Shown here in pieces: positions 16,080-24,979 of a stretch of 64,000 nt of DNA. The number at the start of each line of letters is the position of its first letter. Position 1 is the first letter of the stretch. Source of the DNA: DAOLCO01 sp964612555 (GTDB taxonomy: Bacteria > Bdellovibrionota_C > UBA2361 > SZUA-149 > DAOLCO01). The stretch is taken from contig CAZTBW010000008.1 in the NCBI GenBank assembly GCA_964612555.1, positions 1 through 64,000 on the forward strand, written 5' to 3'. Made by a program: the position numbers and the translations under genes. A model generated the notes under the pieces. It had not been told where the DNA came from and searched no databases. It saw only the letters and a list, made by a program, of their open reading frames with translations.

Positions 16080-17630
16080 TCAATCTCCTTCACTTTCACC
16101 TTCTAAAACAAAAAAACTATGGGCTAACTTCCCGTGAGATTCCTGATTCTCAAGAATCAGTCTCGCACGTTCCGCATGCCCATTAAAACCATAACCACCA
16201 GAACATAGTACGTTGTACAGACGAGCTTCCGCAAGACCGAAGGGAAATAAAATTCCCTCCGTTTGCCCGGCTATTTCTGGACCTAAATCCTGCGCTACAT
16301 GAGATAAGGTATCGATTCCCAACCTGAAATGAGGAAGACTGACCTCACTTAAGGGGTGACTTATCTCACCTTTTAGAACACCCATTTGATAAGAGCCCAA
16401 CATCTCACGTTCAAAACGCATGAGATACTGATAGATGAGAGTATCTTTTAACTCCTCAAAATCTTCTTCGTTGAGGCTTGAAAGTGCTCCAGCACGTCTT
16501 AGACAATCAAGATTGCCTTTCGACCACAATAAAATTGCCATTTCCTCAAAACTCATCCCAATATCCCAGGAAGCAATTTCACCAGCAATACCATACTTCA
16601 CAAACAAAGCTCTAAGCATATTCCAGTTTTTCGCCTCATGAATCTGAGTGTGAATTTTTTTAATATTGCTACAAGACAATTTCAAAGACTCAACAAACAG
16701 CCATGACATTTGAGGAGAGATACTTTCCAGCAGAATGCTGGCTCCGGGTGCCGATTGACTGACAGCCTCAAGTTTATCGTACAGAGAATCAAGCTCCCTG
16801 CCATTTTCCATAATTGAAGCAATGCCCCAATTTGGATCGACAAGCATCCAGCAACCTTTTCCAATTTTATAGAGAACAGAAGAATGCACAAGCTTGGGCA
16901 AGCCCTCCTGAAGCTCCCTGTGATTCATTATGCGACAGAGACTCTCAAATCTTTTAAGACCAAGAATGAACCCACATTCATGATAGCACTCAAGCACGTG
17001 TTTACATGCAACTTCACGAGAGATCTGAAGAATATCGCTGCTATATATAAGAGGTGAAGTTGCAAGCATTTTTGCTTGACAGAGCTCACCAAATGCAACA
17101 AGAAGCTGAAACTTCCCAAGACAATTTGGTCTGTTATCTGCTCCTTTTTTTACATCCCACTGACCATACAAGCGAGGTAAAACCCGCTCGCGAGGCTGAT
17201 CATATGAGTCTTCCCCATTTCTGTTTTTAAATGGGCTTCCATCAGCACGTTTCTCCGGGCAGAGCACTGATACCAGTTCTCTACCAATTTCAAGTCTCGT
17301 CCACTTGCTACCATGAATCCATTTATTAACAATTGCACGAAGAGAAATATCTGCACGCTCATCCCCCTTCATCCAAGGCATTGTTTCAGGTAAACACGCA
17401 GTTGCGGAGGTAAGTAATCGCGCAGCGAATTTACTAATATCTTTTCTACATTCCGGGCAGAACCTGAGATCATATGGATATGCCTCAGTGTATTCACTAT
17501 CCGGACGTCGCAGGTGCTGGTTTCTGGCATGAGCACAGTAAGAACCAGCAGTATGTTCCGAATGAGAAAAAAGCCCAGGCTCAAAGTGGACACCTTCAGC
17601 CAAAGCCAAAACCAACTCAGGATGAAACAT
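16080..17630 (-). CDS. Large hypothetical protein with N-terminal Cys/His motifs
   Basis: 516 residues with no recognised domain. The N-terminal ~65 residues hold SYCAHARNQHLRR and FCPECRKD, a possible zinc site built from C-x-H and CxxC groups. The rest is soluble and helical, with LESLCRIMNHRELQ-type leucine-rich stretches and no transmembrane segment. An internal WTRLEIGRELVSVL segment might be a helix-turn-helix, but this is weak. It is the first gene of a two-gene leftward operon. The promoter should lie in 17631-17971, the region shared with the divergent ATPase gene at 17972. An unknown, possibly nucleic-acid-related role is only a guess. Confidence 0.65.
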   Translation of the reverse strand: MFHPELVLALAEGVHFEPGLFSHSEHTAGSYCAHARNQHLRRPDSEYTEAYPYDLRFCPECRKDISKFAARLLTSATACLPETMPWMKGDERADISLRAIVNKWIHGSKWTRLEIGRELVSVLCPEKRADGSPFKNRNGEDSYDQPRERVLPRLYGQWDVKKGADNRPNCLGKFQLLVAFGELCQAKMLATSPLIYSSDILQISREVACKHVLECYHECGFILGLKRFESLCRIMNHRELQEGLPKLVHSSVLYKIGKGCWMLVDPNWGIASIMENGRELDSLYDKLEAVSQSAPGASILLESISPQMSWLFVESLKLSCSNIKKIHTQIHEAKNWNMLRALFVKYGIAGEIASWDIGMSFEEMAILLWSKGNLDCLRRAGALSSLNEEDFEELKDTLIYQYLMRFEREMLGSYQMGVLKGEISHPLSEVSLPHFRLGIDTLSHVAQDLGPEIAGQTEGILFPFGLAEARLYNVLCSGGYGFNGHAERARLILENQESHGKLAHSFFVLEGESEGD

Positions 17631-17837
17631 CTCTATGCTCCTTAAAAACCCTGGTAAAACCTAACGTCTACAGTCTCATTATTTAAAAAATCTGAGAAAG
17701 AACCGCTTGTAGAAGTACTAGAAATCCAAATAACAAACAAATTTGGTAGTAAGACAAAAACAAGCCCATTAAGTAAGCAAAAAAGGGAACTTAAGTATAT
17801 TCAAGTAGTTAGATACAAGAAGTACAAAATAGAATAC

Positions 17838-17887
17838 TTTTTGCTAGCAAAAATCATACAACATGTATGTTTTTTGCTAGCAAAAAA
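17838..17887. promoter_or_regulatory. Paired palindromic operators upstream of an AAA+/DUF4143 gene
   Basis: Two copies of the palindrome TTTTTGCTAGCAAAAA lie at 17838-17853 and 17870-17887 (the latter extended by one base pair). Their centres are 33 bp apart, about three helical turns, with a short ACATGT-centred palindrome between them. They stand just upstream of the promoter at 17901. The rest of 17631-17971 shows no gene. Confidence 0.75.
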
Positions 17888-17900
17888 CATCATATTTGTA

Positions 17901-17928
17901 TTGAAAATGCCAGAAAAAGATATATAAT
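17901..17928 (+). promoter_or_regulatory. Sigma-70-type promoter of the DUF4143 ATPase gene
   Basis: TTGAAA at 17901-17906 and TATAAT at 17923-17928 are separated by 16 bases. Transcription would start near 17935, giving a leader of about 37 bases. The palindrome pair ends 13 bp before the -35 element. Confidence 0.7.
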
Positions 17929-17971
17929 ACTCACAGTAATAAAATGACAGATTTTCAGTCACATAAAATAT

Positions 17972-19276
17972 ATGTTTTACCGAGACATCCTGAACGATTT
18001 AAAACTATGGAAAAATAATCCGCAAAGAAAACCTCTCATTGTCAATGGAGCACGGCAAGTCGGAAAAAGTACAATTCTGAAAGAATTCGGTAAGAGTGAC
18101 TATCCAAATATTCACTATTTTAATTTTGAACTGGAACCCGCTCTTAACTCATTGTTTGAATCCTCGCTCGATCCATCCATTATCCTCAAAAATCTGATGA
18201 TTAACAAAAATATTAATATCAACAAGAAAGATTTACTTTTTTTCGATGAAATACAGAATTCTCCAAAAGCATTGAACAGCCTAAAATATTTTCAGGAAAA
18301 CTCCCCTGAGATTAATCTCTGTGCAGCGGGATCACTACTGGGTATTCACCTCTCGCATGAATCTTACCCCGTGGGAAAGGTTGATGAACTAAGCATGTAT
18401 CCGTTGTCATTTAAAGAATTCCTGCTGGCACTGGACATGAAGATGCTGGCAGATGAACTAAGTGGCAGTATAAACAACTTCCTGCATGAAAAATTTTGGG
18501 AAACCTGGAAATTATATCTTATTGTGGGGGGCTTACCGGAAGTTATTTCTACCTACCTGAAATTCAGAGACAATGTATTTCAGGCGTTAAACAGCGTCAG
18601 GGAAAAACAAAAATTATTAATAAATGAATATGTAAGGGACATGGCGAAGCACTCCGGAAAAGCAAACTCTCTTCATCTGGAAAGAGTTTTCAGAGAGATA
18701 CCGATACAGTTGGCAAAATCCCAGGATGATTCGGTAAAAAGATTTCGCTTTAGCGGAGTACTTCAGGGAGTATCCCAGTATTCAAGATTTGCTTCAGTTT
18801 TTGACTGGCTGCAAGGTGCAGGACTTGTATTTAAAGTACCTCTTGTAGATTCAGTAGAAATCCCACTTATACAACACGTAAAAGAAAGTAAATTTAAGGC
18901 ATACCTTTTCGATACGGGGATTCTCTCCGCATTAATTGACATGCCCGTAAAAAGCCTGCTTGATTTTAATTTCAACACCTACAAAGGATATCTGGCAGAA
19001 AATTATGTTCTTCAGGAGTTAATGTGCAGAGGCGTTAATTCCACTATTTATGGATGGCAGGGAAAAAATGCGGAAATCGAATTTTTGGTTTCCGGGTTTT
19101 CAGGTATAATCCCGATTGAAGTAAAATCCGGTAGTGTTAAAAAAGCAAAAAGCTTTGCATCCTACATCAAAAGATACTCGCCTGAAAAAGGAATAATCCT
19201 TGGTAACACCACTTCAAGAAAAGACGGTATTGTATTTCGTGAACCAATATACAAAGCAGGTGTCGTAAACATATAA
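17972..19276 (+). CDS. AAA+ ATPase with DUF4143 C-terminal domain (copy 1)
   Basis: 434 residues. Walker A is GARQVGKST (about 26-34), Walker B LLFFDEIQ (about 88-95), and the CAAGSLLG sensor-type block follows. The C-terminal half is DUF4143-like; near its end AEIEFLV and then IPIEVKSG (EVK at about 383-385) give the acidic-x(n)-ExK arrangement of PD-(D/E)XK nucleases. The biochemical function of this widespread family is not established; such genes are often lone and mobile. It shares its architecture with the genes at 56416 and 57911 but is clearly divergent in sequence. The gene stands alone, with paired palindromes and a good promoter upstream. No clear ribosome binding site is seen. Confidence 0.85.
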   Translation: MFYRDILNDLKLWKNNPQRKPLIVNGARQVGKSTILKEFGKSDYPNIHYFNFELEPALNSLFESSLDPSIILKNLMINKNININKKDLLFFDEIQNSPKALNSLKYFQENSPEINLCAAGSLLGIHLSHESYPVGKVDELSMYPLSFKEFLLALDMKMLADELSGSINNFLHEKFWETWKLYLIVGGLPEVISTYLKFRDNVFQALNSVREKQKLLINEYVRDMAKHSGKANSLHLERVFREIPIQLAKSQDDSVKRFRFSGVLQGVSQYSRFASVFDWLQGAGLVFKVPLVDSVEIPLIQHVKESKFKAYLFDTGILSALIDMPVKSLLDFNFNTYKGYLAENYVLQELMCRGVNSTIYGWQGKNAEIEFLVSGFSGIIPIEVKSGSVKKAKSFASYIKRYSPEKGIILGNTTSRKDGIVFREPIYKAGVVNI

Positions 19277-19359
19277 CGCCTCACACTGGAAAAATAGCGT
19301 GCCCTGAGCCATTTGATTTCGTTAGCCTTGTCATAGTATTTCGAGTATACTTTTCTGTT

Positions 19360-20403
19360 ATGGATAAAACTTACTTAAACAGCCTTCAACACCTGAAAGA
19401 CCTGGCGGATTCATTGCCACGAACAAGGACTATGGCAATCGCTAAAATTGATGCTCTCATAAAACTGAATATGGGATGGGAACACCTGCAACTCGATAAG
19501 AACCTCAAGGAACACCCCTTTTTACTAACAGAACGCCTGGTAAATAAAGCGATTGATGACCTGAATACATGGGAGGCGCTCAGCTTCTGTGATGGACAAG
19601 TCCTGATTGGCTTTGAAGACAGCTCTGAAATGGAAAAAAACCATAAGGAATTATTTCAATCCTTGTGGACTTCGTATGAACACTCTCATTATCTGGATAG
19701 AATAGCACTTTATGATTTCAGACTATCTGTAAATAATATTGGCGGTGAGGTACTAAAGGGGAAAAGAGTGATAGATATGGGCTGCGGGCATGGAAATTTC
19801 GCCCATGCCTTGATACGTGCGGGAGCAAAAGAAGTCCTGGGGGTTGATTTCGGTACTGACAGTATAAAGTACGCGCTAGCCGCCAGAGATATGCTGAACA
19901 TTGGTGAAGATATAATCAGGTTTGAACTGTCCAGCGTTTATCAGGTCAAGGAGCCTGATCAAAGCTTTGATTTTGCCGTTCAAAATGGTGTCTTTCACCA
20001 TCTGGAAAACGAGGACATGGCGTACCGTGAGATGCACAGACTACTCAAACCCGATGGGCTTGCCTGGATATACACCGAAGGAGAGGGCTCCATTGCAAGA
20101 GACCTGTTTCAGGTTACCGTGCAAATACTATCTGATATACCTTCTTCTCTTGTAAATGAACATCTGCAACATACAGGATTCTCCATAAACAAAAGGTACC
20201 ACCTGGGTGACAGTCTTAAAGCCGTCTACAAAGCAACAAGCTGGAAACGCCTGACTGAAAAACTAAGCGGCATAGGTTTTGGCAATTTCAAAAGACTTAA
20301 AGGCGGTATGCCGTATGATCTGGATATATGTGAAGATGACCCATGGGCTAAAGAGAAATTCGGGGAAGGAGACATCAGACTTCTAGCAACAAAACTCTCC
20401 TGA
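19360..20403 (+). CDS. SAM-dependent class I methyltransferase
   Basis: 347 residues. The SAM-binding motif I is VIDMGCGHGNFAHAL at about 132-146, followed by VLGVDFGTDS. FAVQNGVFHHLENEDMAYREMHRLLKPDG is the usual region between motifs II and III. The N-terminal ~125 residues are helical and unassigned, possibly acceptor recognition. It is the first of six methyltransferases in 6.5 kb and converges on the next one with a 13-base gap. The substrate is unknown; the glycan locus suggests a surface sugar. Confidence 0.85.
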   Translation: MDKTYLNSLQHLKDLADSLPRTRTMAIAKIDALIKLNMGWEHLQLDKNLKEHPFLLTERLVNKAIDDLNTWEALSFCDGQVLIGFEDSSEMEKNHKELFQSLWTSYEHSHYLDRIALYDFRLSVNNIGGEVLKGKRVIDMGCGHGNFAHALIRAGAKEVLGVDFGTDSIKYALAARDMLNIGEDIIRFELSSVYQVKEPDQSFDFAVQNGVFHHLENEDMAYREMHRLLKPDGLAWIYTEGEGSIARDLFQVTVQILSDIPSSLVNEHLQHTGFSINKRYHLGDSLKAVYKATSWKRLTEKLSGIGFGNFKRLKGGMPYDLDICEDDPWAKEKFGEGDIRLLATKLS

Positions 20404-20416
20404 CCTTAACACTTTT

Positions 20417-21304
20417 TCATAAACGCCTTTTAACAACACACTCCACCCCTATCACATTCAGTTCCTGAGGTGTCATCTTTTCAAAAAAATGAGGTGAGAT
20501 CTGGGTAACAAATCCTTCTGGCATTTCAGAAGATCTTTGCTGATATGAAAGAATTTCAAAACCGACCTGTTCAAGTATAAATCGTATCTCGCCTGACCTG
20601 AGCCGATTACACACCCCATCTGACCACTCTGCACCTTCAGACAAAAAAGACCAGTAATGATAATCATTACTTTCATATGCACGGTGATCAACCAGATCAA
20701 TAGAATGAAAAGCGATTCCCCCGGGAGCCATGATGGAGAACAGACGCTGCATCGCCACTTTAAAGTCAAGAAAGTGCTCTAACACCGCCCGGGAAGTCAT
20801 AATATCAATACTGTTTAATTCAATCCGGGGACTGTGAATATCGGTAACAACATACCCAAGTGGTAAATGAGAAATCCCTTCTATCAGCTTTCCCTGTTTC
20901 AATGCCTCCAGATTAAACTGTCTTACTCTCCCGATAAATTCACTGTCAGAACAGGCTGACCAGTTCCACTTTTCAGGAAAAACAATACAGTCGGATAAAA
21001 GATCGTATAAAGCCTCAGCCGCCCTGACATGATCTGAATGTTCCAGATCAAGCGAAATGGTAGAACGGGCACCATTTAAAAACATAACCGCAGCAACACC
21101 AAAAGGATGAAAGGTGCCGCATCCAAGGTCACAATACCGTTTATCCTGCACCGTCGAATATTTTGAAATATAACTGAAACCTTCTTTTGCAACTTCAAGT
21201 ACCCTCTCCGGACCATACCTCCATGCAGAGTTTGTTCCCAGTGTTCTTCGGGAAAAAGTAAAGTACTTATCCAGTTCCGACCAGTGAAGTTGTGAAGGGT
21301 TCAT
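20417..21304 (-). CDS. SAM-dependent methyltransferase-like protein
   Basis: 295 residues. YCDLGCGTFHPFGVAA (about 62-77) is motif I, ISLDLEHS motif II, and TSRAVLEHFLDFKVAMQRLFSIMAPGG the motif III/IV region with the typical carrier-phase loop. It fits the class I methyltransferases found in O-antigen and capsule loci. It is second in a leftward pair with the gene at 21323, 18 bases apart. Target unknown. Confidence 0.8.
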   Translation of the reverse strand: MNPSQLHWSELDKYFTFSRRTLGTNSAWRYGPERVLEVAKEGFSYISKYSTVQDKRYCDLGCGTFHPFGVAAVMFLNGARSTISLDLEHSDHVRAAEALYDLLSDCIVFPEKWNWSACSDSEFIGRVRQFNLEALKQGKLIEGISHLPLGYVVTDIHSPRIELNSIDIMTSRAVLEHFLDFKVAMQRLFSIMAPGGIAFHSIDLVDHRAYESNDYHYWSFLSEGAEWSDGVCNRLRSGEIRFILEQVGFEILSYQQRSSEMPEGFVTQISPHFFEKMTPQELNVIGVECVVKRRL

Positions 21305-21322
21305 AGGGTAGTGTCCTCTGTA

Positions 21323-22429
21323 TCAGTCAAGAAAAATACTTCCTTCAGGGGTGTACGTAGGTGATTTTTTTGCCGCATCTATTGCCCCATAGTAATGACT
21401 TGCATAGGGTTCTAAAGATAACTGATGCAAAATTGATTTGGCTTCATGCACTACCCCGGTATATGCAAGTGCCGCAGCTAATTGCATTTTACCAAATATA
21501 ACCTGCCTGGTATCTCCTCGCAGGGAAGCGACATGGACGATTGAATTGAAAATATGTCTGAGCACTTCAGATCCCAGTTGAGCAGGGGCATCGGGAAATC
21601 TATTCAGGATATCTTTTTTTGTAATAACTTTCTTCATCCTGAATACATACGTGTTATCTACCATTGCAATTTGATCAAAGTGATCTTTAAAAATTTCAAC
21701 AAAAGCGGGGATCCAGAAACAGCTATACCATCCATAATCCTGAAAAATCACATAGGCACCAACTTCCATGGCATGAGCCATTTCAAGAAAAAAAGCTTTA
21801 GTTCCGTACCAGGATTTACACCCATCAACAAAAACACATTCAAACTTCATATCTTCAGCAACAGTAAATATATTTTCAATCTGAGTGACTCTTTCCGGGA
21901 GATCAGGAAGACCAGAATTCACAACACGTAAAAGCGGATAATAGTCCTGATCTTTGTGAATTAAGGTAAATATATCAAGAAAAGGTCTTTTTTGATTCGG
22001 GTTTGCTTTGAATTCGTTTCTCAGAGATGAGGGTAGAGCTCCTGCATCAAAGAGTGGGGCAAGAAAGTTGCTATACTCTTCACCGGTATAATAAGGCGCA
22101 AACTGGTCATAGGTATGCAGCAGGTGCTTCTTTTCGTCGTACATGGGATTAGCTCTCATCCCCAGTGCAATGGCTCTGCTTGTACCACCAAGAAAGGGTC
22201 CTATTTCCAGTACGTCCGCTTTTCCAAACCAGAGATATTTGAAGAAATTATAAAGAAAACGCCGTTCTTCTATCGTTGTTTCGGAAGGGACTTCATTAAG
22301 TCGCTTCTCTATTAGTGAGTCTTCCACTGAACTGCTTAAAAGCCTTCCAATCACACCCGGCAACTTGTTGTCACCAATCGCAAGCTGAAATTTTTTATTT
22401 GAAAGGATTTCAATTACCGAAGTTTCCAT
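21323..22429 (-). CDS. Class I methyltransferase (Methyltransf_24-like)
   Basis: 368 residues from the ATG at 22429, which has AGGGA upstream; the frame is open for 35 more codons to 22534, so the start is not certain. VLEIGPFLGGTSRAIALG is motif I, and CVFVDGCKSWYGTKAFFLEMAHAMEVGAYVIFQDYGW is the conserved VDG-H-type and D-Y block of macrocin-O-methyltransferase-like or cephalosporin-hydroxylase-like enzymes. It precedes the methyltransferase at 20417 in the same operon and is divergent from the gene at 22569. A sugar substrate is likely from context. Confidence 0.75.
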   Translation of the reverse strand: METSVIEILSNKKFQLAIGDNKLPGVIGRLLSSSVEDSLIEKRLNEVPSETTIEERRFLYNFFKYLWFGKADVLEIGPFLGGTSRAIALGMRANPMYDEKKHLLHTYDQFAPYYTGEEYSNFLAPLFDAGALPSSLRNEFKANPNQKRPFLDIFTLIHKDQDYYPLLRVVNSGLPDLPERVTQIENIFTVAEDMKFECVFVDGCKSWYGTKAFFLEMAHAMEVGAYVIFQDYGWYSCFWIPAFVEIFKDHFDQIAMVDNTYVFRMKKVITKKDILNRFPDAPAQLGSEVLRHIFNSIVHVASLRGDTRQVIFGKMQLAAALAYTGVVHEAKSILHQLSLEPYASHYYGAIDAAKKSPTYTPEGSIFLD

Positions 22430-22568
22430 AAGAAAGTATCCCTGAGGATTAAAAATAAGTTGTTTAATCCGATTTTTATTTGATGAAAAAAATGTGATTT
22501 GAGGTTCATTTTTCAGCAGAAATCCAAAACACACAAAAACCGCAAACCAGCAAGGATAAACGCATAAA

Positions 22569-23558
22569 ATGAATACACTTTCTCTCCAACCGCATCAAAA
22601 CATTAGAGATTTATATAAACTTTGCACCTTCAGGAAAAAAACAGACAAGATGGAGATATCTCTTCCTCCCGTATTACATTTTCAGCAGAGTTGTCAGCAG
22701 GACACGGGGTGGGCAGATCACTACGGAGCCTTGCATGTCGCGGCGCACTACTGCAACATAGAATCTCCTCCACTCCCATTTCCTCATTTATGGCAACACG
22801 GATGTATCGCCCCCTGGGTGAGTAACCCGGCTTTTCACATATACAACTATCATGCCCCGTATGATAAAAAATTGTTTGTTGCGAGAAAAGACGAAGAACT
22901 GATGCTGAAAAATCTAGGGTATGAAAATGCCAAAGCCATTGGCTTACCCATGGCATATGTACCAGAGACAAATCTTAAGAGAATACCACGTTCACTGTTA
23001 ATAATGCCACAACACAGTCTGATCGGTACAGAAATCGGAAGTGATCAATTAAGAAGAGAGTACATACACTCGCTCGTACCGTATCTGTCTCAATTTGATA
23101 TTGTTGCAGCTTGCGTCACTGCAAATTGTATTCAGAACGGATTTTTTGTAAAAGACTTTACCTCCGTTGGAATCGAAATACTCGCCGGTGCAATCACCTC
23201 CGATGTGAATGCATACCTCAGAATACGCTGCCTCATGGAGCAATTCGAATCAATGACCACAAATGCATGGGGTAGCCATGTGGGATATGGGCTATATTTC
23301 GGTATGAAAACAAGTCTTTTTGGTCTCCCCTTCAAGAGAGAAGATAAAGAGAGCATGAAAGATACTACATTTGCGGTAATGTCCCAGGAAGAAAGAAAGA
23401 AAATATACGAAGAAGATGAGTTTGGACCCCGGGAGTTCCTGTCACACCTTTATACAGAACCTCATCTTGGAAAACAGGACTATGATCTTGGAGCACAATT
23501 AATTGGTGCTGATAATAAGTGTTCACCTGAAGAGCTAAAAATGCTATTCAATTGGTAA
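22569..23558 (+). CDS. Glycan-locus protein, glycosyltransferase-like
   Basis: 329 residues with no signal peptide. Conserved-looking blocks are LWQHGCIAPW, AIGLPMAYVPE, LLIMPQHSLIGTE and then MTTNAWGSHVGYGLYFGMKTS. This pattern recalls proteins of polysaccharide loci in which a GT-B-like fold recognises an activated sugar, but I cannot name a family with confidence. It is the first of three tandem rightward genes (with 23592 and 24275), so it probably acts with the two methyltransferases that follow. The N-terminal 27 residues might not be translated; a second ATG lies at 22650. Confidence 0.55.
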   Translation: MNTLSLQPHQNIRDLYKLCTFRKKTDKMEISLPPVLHFQQSCQQDTGWADHYGALHVAAHYCNIESPPLPFPHLWQHGCIAPWVSNPAFHIYNYHAPYDKKLFVARKDEELMLKNLGYENAKAIGLPMAYVPETNLKRIPRSLLIMPQHSLIGTEIGSDQLRREYIHSLVPYLSQFDIVAACVTANCIQNGFFVKDFTSVGIEILAGAITSDVNAYLRIRCLMEQFESMTTNAWGSHVGYGLYFGMKTSLFGLPFKREDKESMKDTTFAVMSQEERKKIYEEDEFGPREFLSHLYTEPHLGKQDYDLGAQLIGADNKCSPEELKMLFNW

Positions 23559-23591
23559 TACTCAAATCTCCGTATCAATAAAAAACTGATT

Positions 23592-24278
23592 ATGTCTGAT
23601 AACTACCTGAAAAATGTCAAAGAATACTGGTCTTCGGGATATCCATCTGAAAACATAGAGAGTCATATATTCCGATTTTACGGAAATGTTCTCAGAGACC
23701 ATTTTGGAGTATCAGGATCCGGACATGAAAAATTGCTCGATTTTGGCTGCGGGCAAGGTGCTGCGATCAATTTTTTTTCATCAAAAGGATTTAATGCCTT
23801 TGGTGTGGATGCAAGCAAGAGTAATATCGATCATTGCAAAAACCGGTATCCTGATCTGGCAGAAAATTTCCATCTGGTTCCCCATGAACCCGAAATAACT
23901 GATTGCTGGTTCGGTGGAAATTTTAAAATCATAACAGCAATACAGGTTCTCTACTACTACAACCCTGAAGACATCAGCAGGAGACTGCACAACCTTTACG
24001 AACAAATGGATTCAGGGGGAATACTATATGTTTCAATGATGGGAACAAAGTGCTGGTTCTATGATCACGCAAAAAGACTTGATGATGGAATGTACCGGGT
24101 TGATTTGAGCTGTTCACGATTTACTTTGTCTGATTACCGGATTACTTTTGTGCACTCCGAAGAAGAGCTTATTTCTCTTTGCAAACCATTTACCCCTGTT
24201 CACATAGGTGAATATTCAGCAAAATATCTTAGCGATGAGGGTTTAAGTTTTCACTATACTTTCATAGGAAGAAAATGA
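23592..24278 (+). CDS. SAM-dependent methyltransferase
   Basis: 228 residues. LLDFGCGQGAAINFFSSKG (about 46-64) is motif I and AFGVDASKSNID motif II; TAIQVLYYYNPEDI is the acceptor-side region. It is a small class I enzyme of the type common in O-antigen loci. Its stop overlaps the next methyltransferase gene by 4 bases (ATGA), so the pair is translationally coupled. Confidence 0.85.
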   Translation: MSDNYLKNVKEYWSSGYPSENIESHIFRFYGNVLRDHFGVSGSGHEKLLDFGCGQGAAINFFSSKGFNAFGVDASKSNIDHCKNRYPDLAENFHLVPHEPEITDCWFGGNFKIITAIQVLYYYNPEDISRRLHNLYEQMDSGGILYVSMMGTKCWFYDHAKRLDDGMYRVDLSCSRFTLSDYRITFVHSEEELISLCKPFTPVHIGEYSAKYLSDEGLSFHYTFIGRK

Positions 24279-24976
24279 AAAAGATGAAAAATACTCAGGT
24301 AGACGCCTACAAAGGTAGTCGTTCTCCCAAACAACATCATATAGAAACTCTTGATCTTATCCGCTCTCACTACCCTGATTTCAATGGCTCGCTACTTGAT
24401 ATTGGTTGTGCCGCAGGGGTTTTTGCGGAACTCTTCGCACACTCTTTTCCAAAAAGTTCTGTTACCGGAATTGACGTTAATGAAGAGCTCCTCGACATTG
24501 CAAAAACTGAGTGTGAAGCCATCCCCAATATTACCTTTGAAACAGGTGATGCGATACGGTACAAAGCAGAAAAACAATTTAATGTAATCACTGCCTCTGG
24601 GGTATTAAGTATTTTTGAAGATTTCACCGAACCTTTGCAGAGCTGGATATCCTGGCTTGCTCCTCAAGGAGTATTATGTATCTTTGGAGGGTTCAACTCC
24701 AGGAATATTGATAAAATAGTGCGATTCAGAAACAATTACACAAATGGTGAATGGGAAGGGGGGCTTTCTACTTATTCGATTCATACCGTAGGAGCTTTTC
24801 TGGATACTCTGGGGGTATCGCACTCATTCAAAAAATTTCACTTAAAAATCGACCTTGAAGAATCAGAAGATCCAATACGTTCGTTTACAAAAACAACCGT
24901 CACTGGCGAGAAGATAATCATCAACGGTGCAAATACTATTGATGAATACTTCCACCTTACAATAAAAAAGAAATAG
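24275..24976 (+). CDS. SAM-dependent methyltransferase
   Basis: 233 residues. LLDIGCAAGVFAELFAHSFP (about 41-60) is motif I, VTGIDVNEELLDIAK motif II, and FNVITASGVLSIFEDF the usual central block. It is last in the rightward trio and ends 4 bases from the convergent methyltransferase at 24980. The acceptor is unknown. Confidence 0.85.
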   Translation: MKKMKNTQVDAYKGSRSPKQHHIETLDLIRSHYPDFNGSLLDIGCAAGVFAELFAHSFPKSSVTGIDVNEELLDIAKTECEAIPNITFETGDAIRYKAEKQFNVITASGVLSIFEDFTEPLQSWISWLAPQGVLCIFGGFNSRNIDKIVRFRNNYTNGEWEGGLSTYSIHTVGAFLDTLGVSHSFKKFHLKIDLEESEDPIRSFTKTTVTGEKIIINGANTIDEYFHLTIKKK

Positions 24977-24979
24977 GTT

